Positions 7,600-14,765 of a stretch of DNA of 15,228 bases are shown piece after piece. The notes beneath the pieces are model-generated. The model saw only the letters and a list, made by a program, of their open reading frames with translations, ran no database searches and was not told the DNA's origin. The stretch covers positions 1 through 15,228 of the forward strand of contig CAJBKH010000097.1 in NCBI GenBank assembly GCA_903953615.1, given 5' to 3'. The first letter of the stretch is position 1; the number at the start of each line of letters is the position of its first letter. The position numbers and the translations under genes were made by a program. The stretch comes from an uncultured Bacteroidota bacterium. GTDB lineage: Bacteria; Bacteroidota; Bacteroidia; NS11-12g; UBA955.

Positions 7600-8318
7600 T
7601 TCAAATACATTTTAACGGTATTCGCCATGCCGTATTCCAAAGCATCGCATACCAAGGCATGACCGATGCTCACCTCTAATAAACCGGGCATGTGTTGTGC
7701 GAAATATTGAAGATTGTGCAAGTCTAAATCGTGACCCGCATTTAAGCCCAAATGAATGCGTTGTGCTTCTTTGGCAGTAGCGATATAATCCTTGATGGCA
7801 TTTTCCCTGTTGCTTGCATAATTGGTGGCATACGACTCGGTATACAACTCAATGCGATCGGCCCCCGTAGATTTGGCCGATTCTAAAAATTTAATTTCAG
7901 GATTTAAGAAAATGCTCACCCTTATATTGTTCTTTTTAAACTCTGAAATAATCTCTGTTAAATACTGTTGATGACCAATGGTATCCCAACCATTGTTACT
8001 CGTTAAGGCTTCTGGTGCATCTGGTACAAGCGTTACTTGGTGCGGCTTTACAGCCAATACCATTTCTATAAAATCATCGGTTGGATAGCCTTCAATATTA
8101 AATTCTGTTGTTACAATGTCTTTCAAAGCGTAAACATCTTCGTAGCGAATATGTCTTCCATCAGGACGGGGATGCACCGTGATGCCTTGGGCACCATAGC
8201 TTTCTATTTTTTTTGCAAAACTTAAAATGTCAGGATTATTGCCACCGCGTGCATTGCGAAGGGTGGCTAATTTATTGATGTTTACACTGAGTTTAGTGCC
8301 GCTGTTTAAATGGTCCAT
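7584..8318 (-). CDS. pdxJ: Pyridoxine 5'-phosphate synthase PdxJ
   Basis: PdxJ condenses 1-deoxy-D-xylulose 5-phosphate with 3-amino-2-oxopropyl phosphate to give pyridoxine 5'-phosphate, the ring-closing step of the DXP-dependent vitamin B6 pathway in the cytoplasm. The 244-residue length is normal for the family. Visible hallmarks are LSVNINKLATLRNARGG from residue 10, HPRPDGRHI at 49-57 (substrate phosphate and active-site His/Arg), NIEGYP at 74-79 with the catalytic Glu at 76, NAGHDL with His at 196, and SIGHAL near the C-terminus. The ATG overlaps the end of the upstream helix-hairpin-helix gene by 13 bases, so it is the last gene of that operon. No other B6 gene is present; PdxA and the rest must be elsewhere. 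The pairing with envelope protein genes is probably organisational rather than functional. Confidence 0.97.
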   Translation of the reverse strand: MDHLNSGTKLSVNINKLATLRNARGGNNPDILSFAKKIESYGAQGITVHPRPDGRHIRYEDVYALKDIVTTEFNIEGYPTDDFIEMVLAVKPHQVTLVPDAPEALTSNNGWDTIGHQQYLTEIISEFKKNNIRVSIFLNPEIKFLESAKSTGADRIELYTESYATNYASNRENAIKDYIATAKEAQRIHLGLNAGHDLDLHNLQYFAQHMPGLLEVSIGHALVCDALEYGMANTVKMYLNQLAG

Positions 8319-10339
8319 TTTATTTGTAATTTTAGTTCGCTCACCTTGTTGCCTTGAATGCTATCATAACCACTTCCAATAGTCGTTTGATTCTCATAAG
8401 CCGTGCGCGAAAATCGAGTCCAAATATCTATGTTTCTTTTTAATTTATATTTAGTCAAAATATAAAACCTTGTGCCTCTGTTCTGAAAAGATGGAACGCT
8501 ATATGAATACTGCATATCATTTTCGTAAGCATACACCCTTGCATCGTAATCTTGGGCATCAAAATACATTAAGCGACCAATGATTTTTAAATGTCTTGTT
8601 GGTGCCATTACCACATCTTGGAACATTAAAAAACCATGTGTTGTTTTGCCATACTGCAATTGGTATTGCACCCACTCTACTCTATTTCTTAAAGACAGTG
8701 TTGGACTAACAATCGTTTCGATGTGAAAACGCATTTGTTGTCGCGTATTATTTTCCATGCGGTTCAAATGTTGAATGCCCTCCTCGTTCATTTGTTTTAC
8801 TTCTTTTCTGTAGCGCAAATACCAGCTGTAACTTTTGCGTTTGGCATATTGCAATTCCACTAAAAAATCTTTGCCACCCGATGGGGCATCTACCTGATAA
8901 CGCAACCAATTAAAGCGGTATAAATCGGCATAGGCATTCAACTTATAGCCCTTCATTGGCGCTAAACTAAAGCCTGTATACAAGCCATTTTCATTTTTAT
9001 TATCACTGCCCTCGCCTATGGCATTGGTCATGGTGCCATGGTAACTTTTATCATAATGCCTTTGCAATAAACTAAGGTCTAATTGTTTTCCTAAACTTAA
9101 AATCAATCCATTGACAAACGAAGCGTTTTTAAAATTTTCATTGCTAGAAATTTCGCCAAAGGCCGCTAAATTTTTATAATACCATTTGTAATCGAAACCT
9201 AAATTTGTGATGGAGGTACCAGCGAAATTGTACAGTTGATAAGGCTTCTCGCCTTTGATTAAAGCCGATTCTAAAAAGGTTTGCACCCCTGTTAAGCCCA
9301 GTGTTAAATTTTTAAACTGTTGGGTTAAATGTGTGCCAAAAATACGCCTACCGATTACAGATTTACTGTTTAATTCATTCACATTTCTGTGATAGCCTGT
9401 TGAAATTAAACTGGTGAAACCATCATCCAAAGTGAGTGAATCTTGCTTGGCTGTCCCATCTATTTTTTTACCAGAATAAAAGCAAGTGAGTTCTGTTTTA
9501 CGCGCCAATTGATAGGTGATACCAATGCCTCTTAAAAATTCATTTTCATTCAATGATCGATACGATTTTAAACCCTCTTGCACCCGCATAATGTTTAACA
9601 CAAAGGGCGACTTTCCAAAGGCCATGCTGCTGCCAAACGTTAGGCCCTGACCGAAGGCGGCTTGGTAATCGCCAATGGCCAGCGCTTTTAGTTTGCCCAT
9701 GTTTTTAAAAAACAAATTCGCAGAAAGGAAAATGGCTTTGGTATTCAGTTGTTCGCCCGCATCTTTTTCTGTAGTAAAATTAATTTGTACTCTTGAATTA
9801 ATTTCACCGCGGTAACGCATCACTTCTCTCACTGCACTGCCGAGATAGGCATTCGGATTGGTATCGGGCAAGGCATAGCCTTCGGCCTGCTCAAATTTAA
9901 AAGTGCTCAAACTGATGAGCTCGTGTTTGCCGCCTTTCCAAAACAATGGGTTGCTGATTGTTTTTAAATTAATCACTTCTTCTACCGAAATAAAAGGCCG
10001 TAATATTTTTATATAGTCTGCATCAAAACCTTCTAATTGTTGTAACTCATATACCGATTGAAAAGCGCCATATCTTTTACGATGCGCAAGCAGTGTATTA
10101 ATCTTTTCAGGACTCATCAAAGGCAGTCGCGTTAAGGTTGCTGCATCTGCTTTATTAATATTAATGGGCTGCTTCGCCAATACCTCTATTTGATCATACA
10201 AGTCGGTATAGTCGGCCAAGCCTTCGGTATTTTCAATGTATTTTTCAAGTAAGTCGCGGTAATCATCTTCTGTTTGTGCATGCAAATTGATGCAACACAT
10301 CCCAACGACTATAAGAAAGATTTTATTTACCAATTGCAT
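8306..10339 (-). CDS. Exported helix-hairpin-helix protein with long beta-barrel-like region
   Basis: This 677-residue protein starts with a signal peptide (MQLVNKIFLIVVGMCCINLHA, cleavage about residue 21). Residues about 58-118 form a ComEA-like tandem helix-hairpin-helix region: PININKADAATLTRLP, then RYGAFQSVYELQQLEGF, ending near KILRPFISV. The remaining 550 or so residues are predominantly alternating polar/aromatic strands with Asn- and Tyr-rich turns, like an outer-membrane barrel. Proteins of this layout are found across Bacteroidota, but I know no assigned function. HhH domains normally bind DNA without sequence preference; binding of DNA or another polymer in the periplasm is only an inference. 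I chose ATG 10339 because it begins the signal peptide, and it overlaps the upstream gene by 17 bases. The upstream-extended TTG start at 10399 would bury the signal peptide. Confidence 0.82.
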   Translation of the reverse strand: MQLVNKIFLIVVGMCCINLHAQTEDDYRDLLEKYIENTEGLADYTDLYDQIEVLAKQPININKADAATLTRLPLMSPEKINTLLAHRKRYGAFQSVYELQQLEGFDADYIKILRPFISVEEVINLKTISNPLFWKGGKHELISLSTFKFEQAEGYALPDTNPNAYLGSAVREVMRYRGEINSRVQINFTTEKDAGEQLNTKAIFLSANLFFKNMGKLKALAIGDYQAAFGQGLTFGSSMAFGKSPFVLNIMRVQEGLKSYRSLNENEFLRGIGITYQLARKTELTCFYSGKKIDGTAKQDSLTLDDGFTSLISTGYHRNVNELNSKSVIGRRIFGTHLTQQFKNLTLGLTGVQTFLESALIKGEKPYQLYNFAGTSITNLGFDYKWYYKNLAAFGEISSNENFKNASFVNGLILSLGKQLDLSLLQRHYDKSYHGTMTNAIGEGSDNKNENGLYTGFSLAPMKGYKLNAYADLYRFNWLRYQVDAPSGGKDFLVELQYAKRKSYSWYLRYRKEVKQMNEEGIQHLNRMENNTRQQMRFHIETIVSPTLSLRNRVEWVQYQLQYGKTTHGFLMFQDVVMAPTRHLKIIGRLMYFDAQDYDARVYAYENDMQYSYSVPSFQNRGTRFYILTKYKLKRNIDIWTRFSRTAYENQTTIGSGYDSIQGNKVSELKLQIKWTI

Positions 10340-11135
10340 AGGCAAATGTTGTTTGAGAACTAATACCAAGCATGGGATGTATGGTAGAAGCAAAGTCAAT
10401 TTTTATTTTTTTATGATTAAACCCCGCACCAATACTAAACTGTGGTTGTATACTAGAAAAACCCAAACGCAAATACACATACTCTTTAGGGGCGTAATCG
10501 ATGCCCAACTTTACATTAGGTTGAAACGCATTCACTTTCTCGATTTGTAAATACGACTTTACTTGCGCATTTACTTTGTATTGCAGACCTGCAGAATAAA
10601 CAGTTTGAATGCGTTCATCATTGTAAGCATTCAATTTTGTTCTTGTAGGATTAAAAACTCTAAAAGCCAGCATTATTTTTTCATTCACCTTGGCCGCAAT
10701 GTTCGCATCAATCACAAAATTATTTTGATGCCCATAATTCGCAATTTTAAAAACATTGTATTGTCCTCCCAAGCCCAAACTAAAACGCTTGTTAAACGCA
10801 TGGGCTACCGAAAAGTGCAAGCCCTGTTCTGTGTAATTTGAATTCCCATAATTGAAGAAACCAAAACCATAGCCAAAAGTCTTGATGGGAATAACCCCCG
10901 AACAATTGAATTGGTTAAGATTTCTAACACCATAATAATTTGCTGCCGTTAATGCAATGCCAGGCTTTTCTAGCCATGGCATCAAGGCACTGTGATTGGA
11001 TGAACTGTGGTAATTGGGCATAAAACTGATACCTCCGAGTGCGGCAGATTCGGCTCCTACTGCCGAAAAATGACCAATAGCTTTTAGGGTCGCGCCCTTT
11101 AATACCAAGAGCACAACAAGTGTGTGTGTTTTCAA
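10323..11135 (-). CDS. Probable outer-membrane beta-barrel protein, PorV/FadL-like
   Basis: This protein of up to 270 residues has, after the N-terminal region, FSAVGAESAALGG (about residues 23-35), which resembles the GARSAGMGG start of PorV/PorQ and FadL-type barrels. Repeated beta-strand patterns follow, with Gly-Gly-aromatic turns (GYGFGFFNYGNSNY, FSLGLGGQYNVFKI) and YLRLGFSS near the C-terminus. An outer-membrane location is likely. A specific type IX secretion role is not supported by anything else in the window. The start is uncertain: TTG 11135 directly follows an in-frame TGA and gives a somewhat poor signal peptide (MKTHTLVVLLVLKGATLKA), while GTG at 11114 is an alternative. The promoter just upstream would start the mRNA close to this TTG. 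The gene overlaps the downstream helix-hairpin-helix gene by 17 bases, so the two are probably made together. Confidence 0.7.
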   Translation of the reverse strand: MKTHTLVVLLVLKGATLKAIGHFSAVGAESAALGGISFMPNYHSSSNHSALMPWLEKPGIALTAANYYGVRNLNQFNCSGVIPIKTFGYGFGFFNYGNSNYTEQGLHFSVAHAFNKRFSLGLGGQYNVFKIANYGHQNNFVIDANIAAKVNEKIMLAFRVFNPTRTKLNAYNDERIQTVYSAGLQYKVNAQVKSYLQIEKVNAFQPNVKLGIDYAPKEYVYLRLGFSSIQPQFSIGAGFNHKKIKIDFASTIHPMLGISSQTTFAYAIGK

Positions 11136-11140
11136 TCAAC

Positions 11141-11171
11141 CAAATTTAGAAATTGGTTTTATGAAGTCAAA
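11141..11171 (-). promoter_or_regulatory. Bacteroidota promoter for the barrel/HhH/pdxJ operon
   Basis: Read on the minus strand, TTTG (11171-11168) is followed by exactly 19 bases and then TAAATTTG (11148-11141), a perfect match to the phylum's -33/-7 consensus. Only five bases separate the -7 box from the TTG start codon at 11135, so the transcript would begin at or next to the start codon. It lies in the short gap downstream of the M61 gene. Confidence 0.72.
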
Positions 11172-11193
11172 ACAAAAAAAGAAAATTATTTTT

Positions 11194-12954
11194 TTAGCGC
11201 ATTAACCATTTGGATAAAAATGAATTATCCTTATTCTTCTCAACCAATTTATAAGCCACTTTTGGGCTTTTTGTAGCGATTAATTCTATAACACGTAAAA
11301 TCCCTGCCCTCGAAATGGTCACAGAGAAATTCGGTCCACCAATATTTTTAGCTACCTCCTCCCAACTGGTTTTAAGTCTCAAATTATTAATTGCAATCAG
11401 TTCATCGCCTGCTTGCAAACCGGCTGCAACCGCAGGAGAATTGGCCTCGGTCGATTTAATTAATAAACGCTCGCCTTTTGTTTCTGTATTGATGCCAGTA
11501 TAAGTTAAGGCATCTGACGACTTGCTTTCTAAATCGCATTCAACCGCTGCAAACACTTGTTTCCATTTTTCATAAGTAGTGGCATCGTTCGGTTGCAATA
11601 CCCATTCTTTCATATCGATGGTAGTACCAGCCACTGTATTAATGGCTGCATAAAACTCGGCATCGGTAAATCCGCGACCTTGTTTGATGTAAAATTCCTT
11701 GTAGAGATATTGCATTAAATCATCCAAATGTTTGGCACCATTGGTAGCTTTAATGATTTGAATATCGAGCAAAGCCGCTACCACAGCGCCTTTGGTATAG
11801 TATGAAATATTTGAGTTGATGCTGTTTTCGTTCGGGCGGTATTCTTTGATCCAGGTATCGAACGAAGCTTCGTGTAAACACTGTACTGAAGACCCTTGTC
11901 TGTTTTGTGTAGCCGCAAACTCACCAGATAAAGCTTCTAAATATTGTTCCTTGGTATGAAAGCCTGCACGGTACAAGGCCAATTCATCGTAGTAACTAGT
12001 AATACCCTCGGCCACCCATAATAAGTTGGTGTGGTTCTCTTTGCTATAATCGAATGGACCTAGTGCAGCAGGACGAATGCGTTTCACATTCCACAAATGA
12101 AAATACTCGTGGGCCAATAAACCCATAAAGGCCGTATAACGCTCGGGCTTAGTATAATTAAAGCGCGGCATTTGCACCACACAACTGTTGGCATGCTCTA
12201 GGCCGCCTCCACCTTCTTCGACATGTTGGATAAAGAAAAGATATTCGTTGCAAGGATGCTCACCAACAATGGCGGTCATGGTTTCGCAAATTTTTTGAAT
12301 ATCGGCTGTGAATTTTTCTTTAGGGCAATTGCTCAATCCTATAAGAGCCGCGCGGTGTGGCACCCCTTTCACTGTGAATTTTATTTCTTGGTGGTTGCCA
12401 ATTTCTATTGGCGAATCTACCAATTCATCGTAATTGTTATAACTGTATTTATTGGGCGCTAACGCTGTTAAAGTGGTAGACACTGTTTTCCATTTTTCAG
12501 GATATTTTAATTCTAATTCACCCTTGCTGTTTTCGAAATGGTGCACATACATTAAGCAGCTAGTTAATATAAAAAAGGCACGTTCGCCATCGATGTAAGA
12601 GGTTCTTACACCCGCTTCGAAACAATACACAGGATAGGTAATCGTAATGGCTTTAGCGCCTTTGGTATCTTTGATGACCCAAGTGTTTTTATCGGATTTG
12701 CTAATCTCCAAGTCATTGGTACCATTGCTCGCTTTTACCTTGTCGACATTGCGTTCAAACTCGCGTATCATATAGCTACCAGGGGTCCATACTGGCATTT
12801 TAACGGCTATGGATTTTTCGGCATTGTTAAGAATTTGAATTGTAACATTGGCATAATGTGAATTGGGATTTGAAATATCAATTTGATAATTAACCTGCAT
12901 AGCACTGGTGTTTAAAAAGGGGATGAATAATAAAATGAAAAACAGTTTTCTCAT
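11194..12954 (-). CDS. M61 family glycyl aminopeptidase with C-terminal PDZ domain
   Basis: This 586-residue exported zinc metallopeptidase has a signal peptide (MRKLFFILLFIPFLNTSA, cleavage about residue 18), an N-terminal beta domain with PVWTPGSYMIREF near residue 54, the motif GGGGLEHANS at 248-257, and the zinc site HEYFH at 282-286 followed by LWNVKRIRP. The third zinc ligand is Glu316 in WVAEGITSYYDEL. A PDZ domain lies at about 490-562, with AAGLQAGDELIAINN carrying the carboxylate-binding region. This is the full M61 layout, with all catalytic residues intact. Characterised members release N-terminal glycine, and to a lesser extent alanine, from peptides. It acts in the periplasm or at the cell surface. 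ATG 12954 is preferred over an upstream in-frame start at 12984, which would lie inside the promoter and displace the signal peptide. Confidence 0.95.
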   Translation of the reverse strand: MRKLFFILLFIPFLNTSAMQVNYQIDISNPNSHYANVTIQILNNAEKSIAVKMPVWTPGSYMIREFERNVDKVKASNGTNDLEISKSDKNTWVIKDTKGAKAITITYPVYCFEAGVRTSYIDGERAFFILTSCLMYVHHFENSKGELELKYPEKWKTVSTTLTALAPNKYSYNNYDELVDSPIEIGNHQEIKFTVKGVPHRAALIGLSNCPKEKFTADIQKICETMTAIVGEHPCNEYLFFIQHVEEGGGGLEHANSCVVQMPRFNYTKPERYTAFMGLLAHEYFHLWNVKRIRPAALGPFDYSKENHTNLLWVAEGITSYYDELALYRAGFHTKEQYLEALSGEFAATQNRQGSSVQCLHEASFDTWIKEYRPNENSINSNISYYTKGAVVAALLDIQIIKATNGAKHLDDLMQYLYKEFYIKQGRGFTDAEFYAAINTVAGTTIDMKEWVLQPNDATTYEKWKQVFAAVECDLESKSSDALTYTGINTETKGERLLIKSTEANSPAVAAGLQAGDELIAINNLRLKTSWEEVAKNIGGPNFSVTISRAGILRVIELIATKSPKVAYKLVEKNKDNSFLSKWLMR

Positions 12955-12959
12955 ACTTG

Positions 12960-12990
12960 CAAAGAGAAGAAAAAGAGGCGACAAAACAAA
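12960..12990 (-). promoter_or_regulatory. Bacteroidota promoter for the M61 peptidase gene
   Basis: On the minus strand TTTG (12990-12987), a 19-base spacer, then TCTCTTTG (12967-12960) fit the consensus with one mismatch in the -7 box. Five bases separate it from the ATG, the same spacing as at the barrel operon, so the mRNA is likely leaderless or nearly so. Confidence 0.55.
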
Positions 12991-13085
12991 ACGACAACTT
13001 CATCTAAAAAATTAAAGCTTCCTCACCTGTTTTAAATCATTCTTTTTCTATGTTTCATTCATTATCAATTAATCAAGATTCTTTG

Positions 13086-13093
13086 TACTTTTG
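13086..13093 (+). promoter_or_regulatory. -7 promoter element of fumC
   Basis: TACTTTTG followed by C matches TAnnTTTG exactly. It ends 21 bases before the ATG at 13115, allowing a leader of about 16 bases. No good TTTG is found 19 bases upstream. Its position shows that the TTG at 13091 overlaps the promoter and is not the coding start. Confidence 0.6.
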
Positions 13094-13114
13094 CAAAAAA
13101 TATTAATTCATAAA

Positions 13115-14533
13115 ATGTCTACTACAGCCAACGAATTCAGAATAGAACATGACACCATGGGTGCGGTACAAGTACCCGCCAATGTTTATTGGGGCGCACA
13201 AACACAACGTTCATTGCAAAATTTCAAAATCGGCAACCAAAGAATGCCCATTGAAATTATCAGAGCTTTTGCAACCCTTAAAATGGCAGCGGCTATTACC
13301 AACAATAAACTAGGTGTTCTTTCATTGACCAAATGCGATTTAATTTGTTCGGTATGTGATGAGATATTAGATGGTCAGTTAGACGAGCAATTTCCATTGG
13401 TGATTTGGCAAACTGGTTCGGGCACACAAAGCAATATGAACGTGAACGAAGTTATTGCGAACAGAGCCCACGTGATGCAAGGTGGTAAATTAACCGACGA
13501 AGAAAAAGTATTGCACCCGAACGATGACGTTAACAAATCGCAAAGTAGCAACGATACCTTCCCTACAGCTATGAGCATTGCGGTATACAAACAAGTGATC
13601 GACTATACCATCCCTGGCATACAAGCATTAAAAACCACTTTAAAACACAAGTCGCGCGACTTTAAAGATATTATTAAAATTGGTAGAACCCACTTTATGG
13701 ATGCTACCCCTTTGACCCTCGGACAAGAGTTTTCTGGCTATGTGCAACAATTGCGCAATGGTTTAGATTGTATTAACAGAAGTTTAGTACCTGCAAGTGA
13801 ATTGGCTTTAGGTGGTACTGCAGTTGGTACTGGTATTAATACACCAAAAGGATATTCAGAATTAGTAGCAAAAACCATTGCCGAATTAACTGGCTTGCCA
13901 TTCATTACTGCCCCTAATAAATTCGAAGCATTGGCCGCTCACGATGCCATGGTAGAAATACACGGCGCATTGAAACGCGTTGCGGTTAGCTTAATGAAAA
14001 TTGGCAACGATGTAAGAATGCTGAGCAGCGGACCAAGAAGCGGTATTGGAGAAATCATTATTCCTGATAACGAACCAGGCTCTAGCATTATGCCAGGCAA
14101 GGTGAATCCTACCCAGTGCGAGGCTTTAACCATGGTGTGCGCACAAGTAATGGGCAACGATGTAGCTGTAACTATTGGTGGATCAAACGGTCATTTTGAA
14201 TTGAACGTGTTCAAACCATTAATCGCTACCAACGTGTTGCAATCTGCGCGTTTATTGGGTGAAGCCGCTTTGAGTTTTGATACCAATTGTGCAGTAGGCA
14301 TAGAACCAAACTTGCCTGAGATTAAAAATAAATTAGAGAATTCATTGATGTTGGTAACAGCATTGAATACCCATATTGGCTATGAGAATGCAGCTAAAAT
14401 TGCAAAGAAAGCACACAAAGAAAACACCAGCTTGCGCCAAGCTTCCATTGATTTAGGATTATTGACCAACGAGCAATTCGATGCTTGGGTAAGACCTGAA
14501 ACGATGATTGGTGATCCGAATGAGGGGATGTAG
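13115..14533 (+). CDS. fumC: Class II fumarate hydratase FumC
   Basis: This 472-residue enzyme catalyses reversible hydration of fumarate to L-malate in the TCA cycle and works as a soluble homotetramer without an iron-sulfur cluster. The superfamily signature GSSIMPGKVNPTQCEA is at residues 322-337. SGTQSNMNVNEVIANRA starts at 102, HPNDDVNKSQSSNDTFPTAM at 134, and TH at 192-193 holds the active-site His. The fumarase form of these motifs, together with TALNTHIGYENAAKIAKKAH near the C-terminus, separates it from aspartate ammonia-lyase. The start at ATG 13115 gives the usual N-terminus (FRIEHDTMGAVQVP), and the upstream TTG lies in the promoter. The last residues, DPNEGM, are encoded by one arm of a palindromic repeat. 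The gene is monocistronic, with its own promoter and terminator. Confidence 0.97.
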   Translation: MSTTANEFRIEHDTMGAVQVPANVYWGAQTQRSLQNFKIGNQRMPIEIIRAFATLKMAAAITNNKLGVLSLTKCDLICSVCDEILDGQLDEQFPLVIWQTGSGTQSNMNVNEVIANRAHVMQGGKLTDEEKVLHPNDDVNKSQSSNDTFPTAMSIAVYKQVIDYTIPGIQALKTTLKHKSRDFKDIIKIGRTHFMDATPLTLGQEFSGYVQQLRNGLDCINRSLVPASELALGGTAVGTGINTPKGYSELVAKTIAELTGLPFITAPNKFEALAAHDAMVEIHGALKRVAVSLMKIGNDVRMLSSGPRSGIGEIIIPDNEPGSSIMPGKVNPTQCEALTMVCAQVMGNDVAVTIGGSNGHFELNVFKPLIATNVLQSARLLGEAALSFDTNCAVGIEPNLPEIKNKLENSLMLVTALNTHIGYENAAKIAKKAHKENTSLRQASIDLGLLTNEQFDAWVRPETMIGDPNEGM

Positions 14534-14569
14534 GCCTCATCCCTCATTCCCTTCTCCGTAGGAGAAGGG
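14518..14569. repeat. Two adjacent inverted repeats spanning the fumC stop codon
   Basis: Arms 14518-14530 (GAATGAGGGGATG) and 14538-14549 (CATCCCTCATTC) are complementary except for one bulged G, with a seven-base loop that holds the fumC TAG. Immediately after, 14549-14557 and 14561-14569 (CCCTTCTCC and GGAGAAGGG) form a perfect 9-bp stem with loop GTA. Neither is followed by a T-run, so this is not an ordinary terminator. The C/G-skewed palindromic text resembles the small dispersed intergenic repeats seen in many bacterial genomes. Confidence 0.65.
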
Positions 14570-14600
14570 AGGGTGATAACACCGGAGGTAATGTAAAGAG

Positions 14601-14634
14601 AAAGGACATTCTGACGAATGTCCTTTTTGTTTTA
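14601..14634 (+). terminator. Intrinsic terminator after fumC
   Basis: AAAGGACATTC (14601-14611) and GAATGTCCTTT (14616-14626) form a perfect 11-bp stem with loop TGAC, followed by TTGTTTT. This is a strong rho-independent terminator shape. It lies 67 bases after the fumC stop, beyond the palindromic repeat. Confidence 0.88.
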
Positions 14635-14765
14635 TAAGCTTATTTGTTTGCTAAAGTGATATGTGAATTTTATAAGAAATAACAATTCTAGTGTAATTAA
14701 TTACAGCTTTGGATTTTAATCTTTGCTATTGAGTTGTAATTTATCCATTACAATAAAAATACCTT
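14635..14765. other. AT-rich intergenic stretch before the last gene
   Basis: This stretch holds no open frame of note. A near-match to a -7 box (AATCTTTG, 14718-14725, one mismatch) is the only promoter candidate for the downstream gene and lacks a partner TTTG at the right distance. The region is A/T-rich, as expected for a promoter region in this phylum. Confidence 0.4.

Noticed and set aside
10340..10399. Twenty-residue extension of the HhH protein
   Set aside because: It lies inside the upstream barrel gene and would bury the signal peptide that begins at 10339.
6793..12954. Type IX secretion cargo among the exported proteins
   Set aside because: None of the exported proteins here ends with a recognisable type IX C-terminal sorting domain, and the PorV-like barrel alone does not show that system.
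13091..13114. Eight-residue extension of FumC from TTG 13091
   Set aside because: The TTG overlaps the -7 promoter element, and ATG 13115 gives the normal FumC N-terminus.
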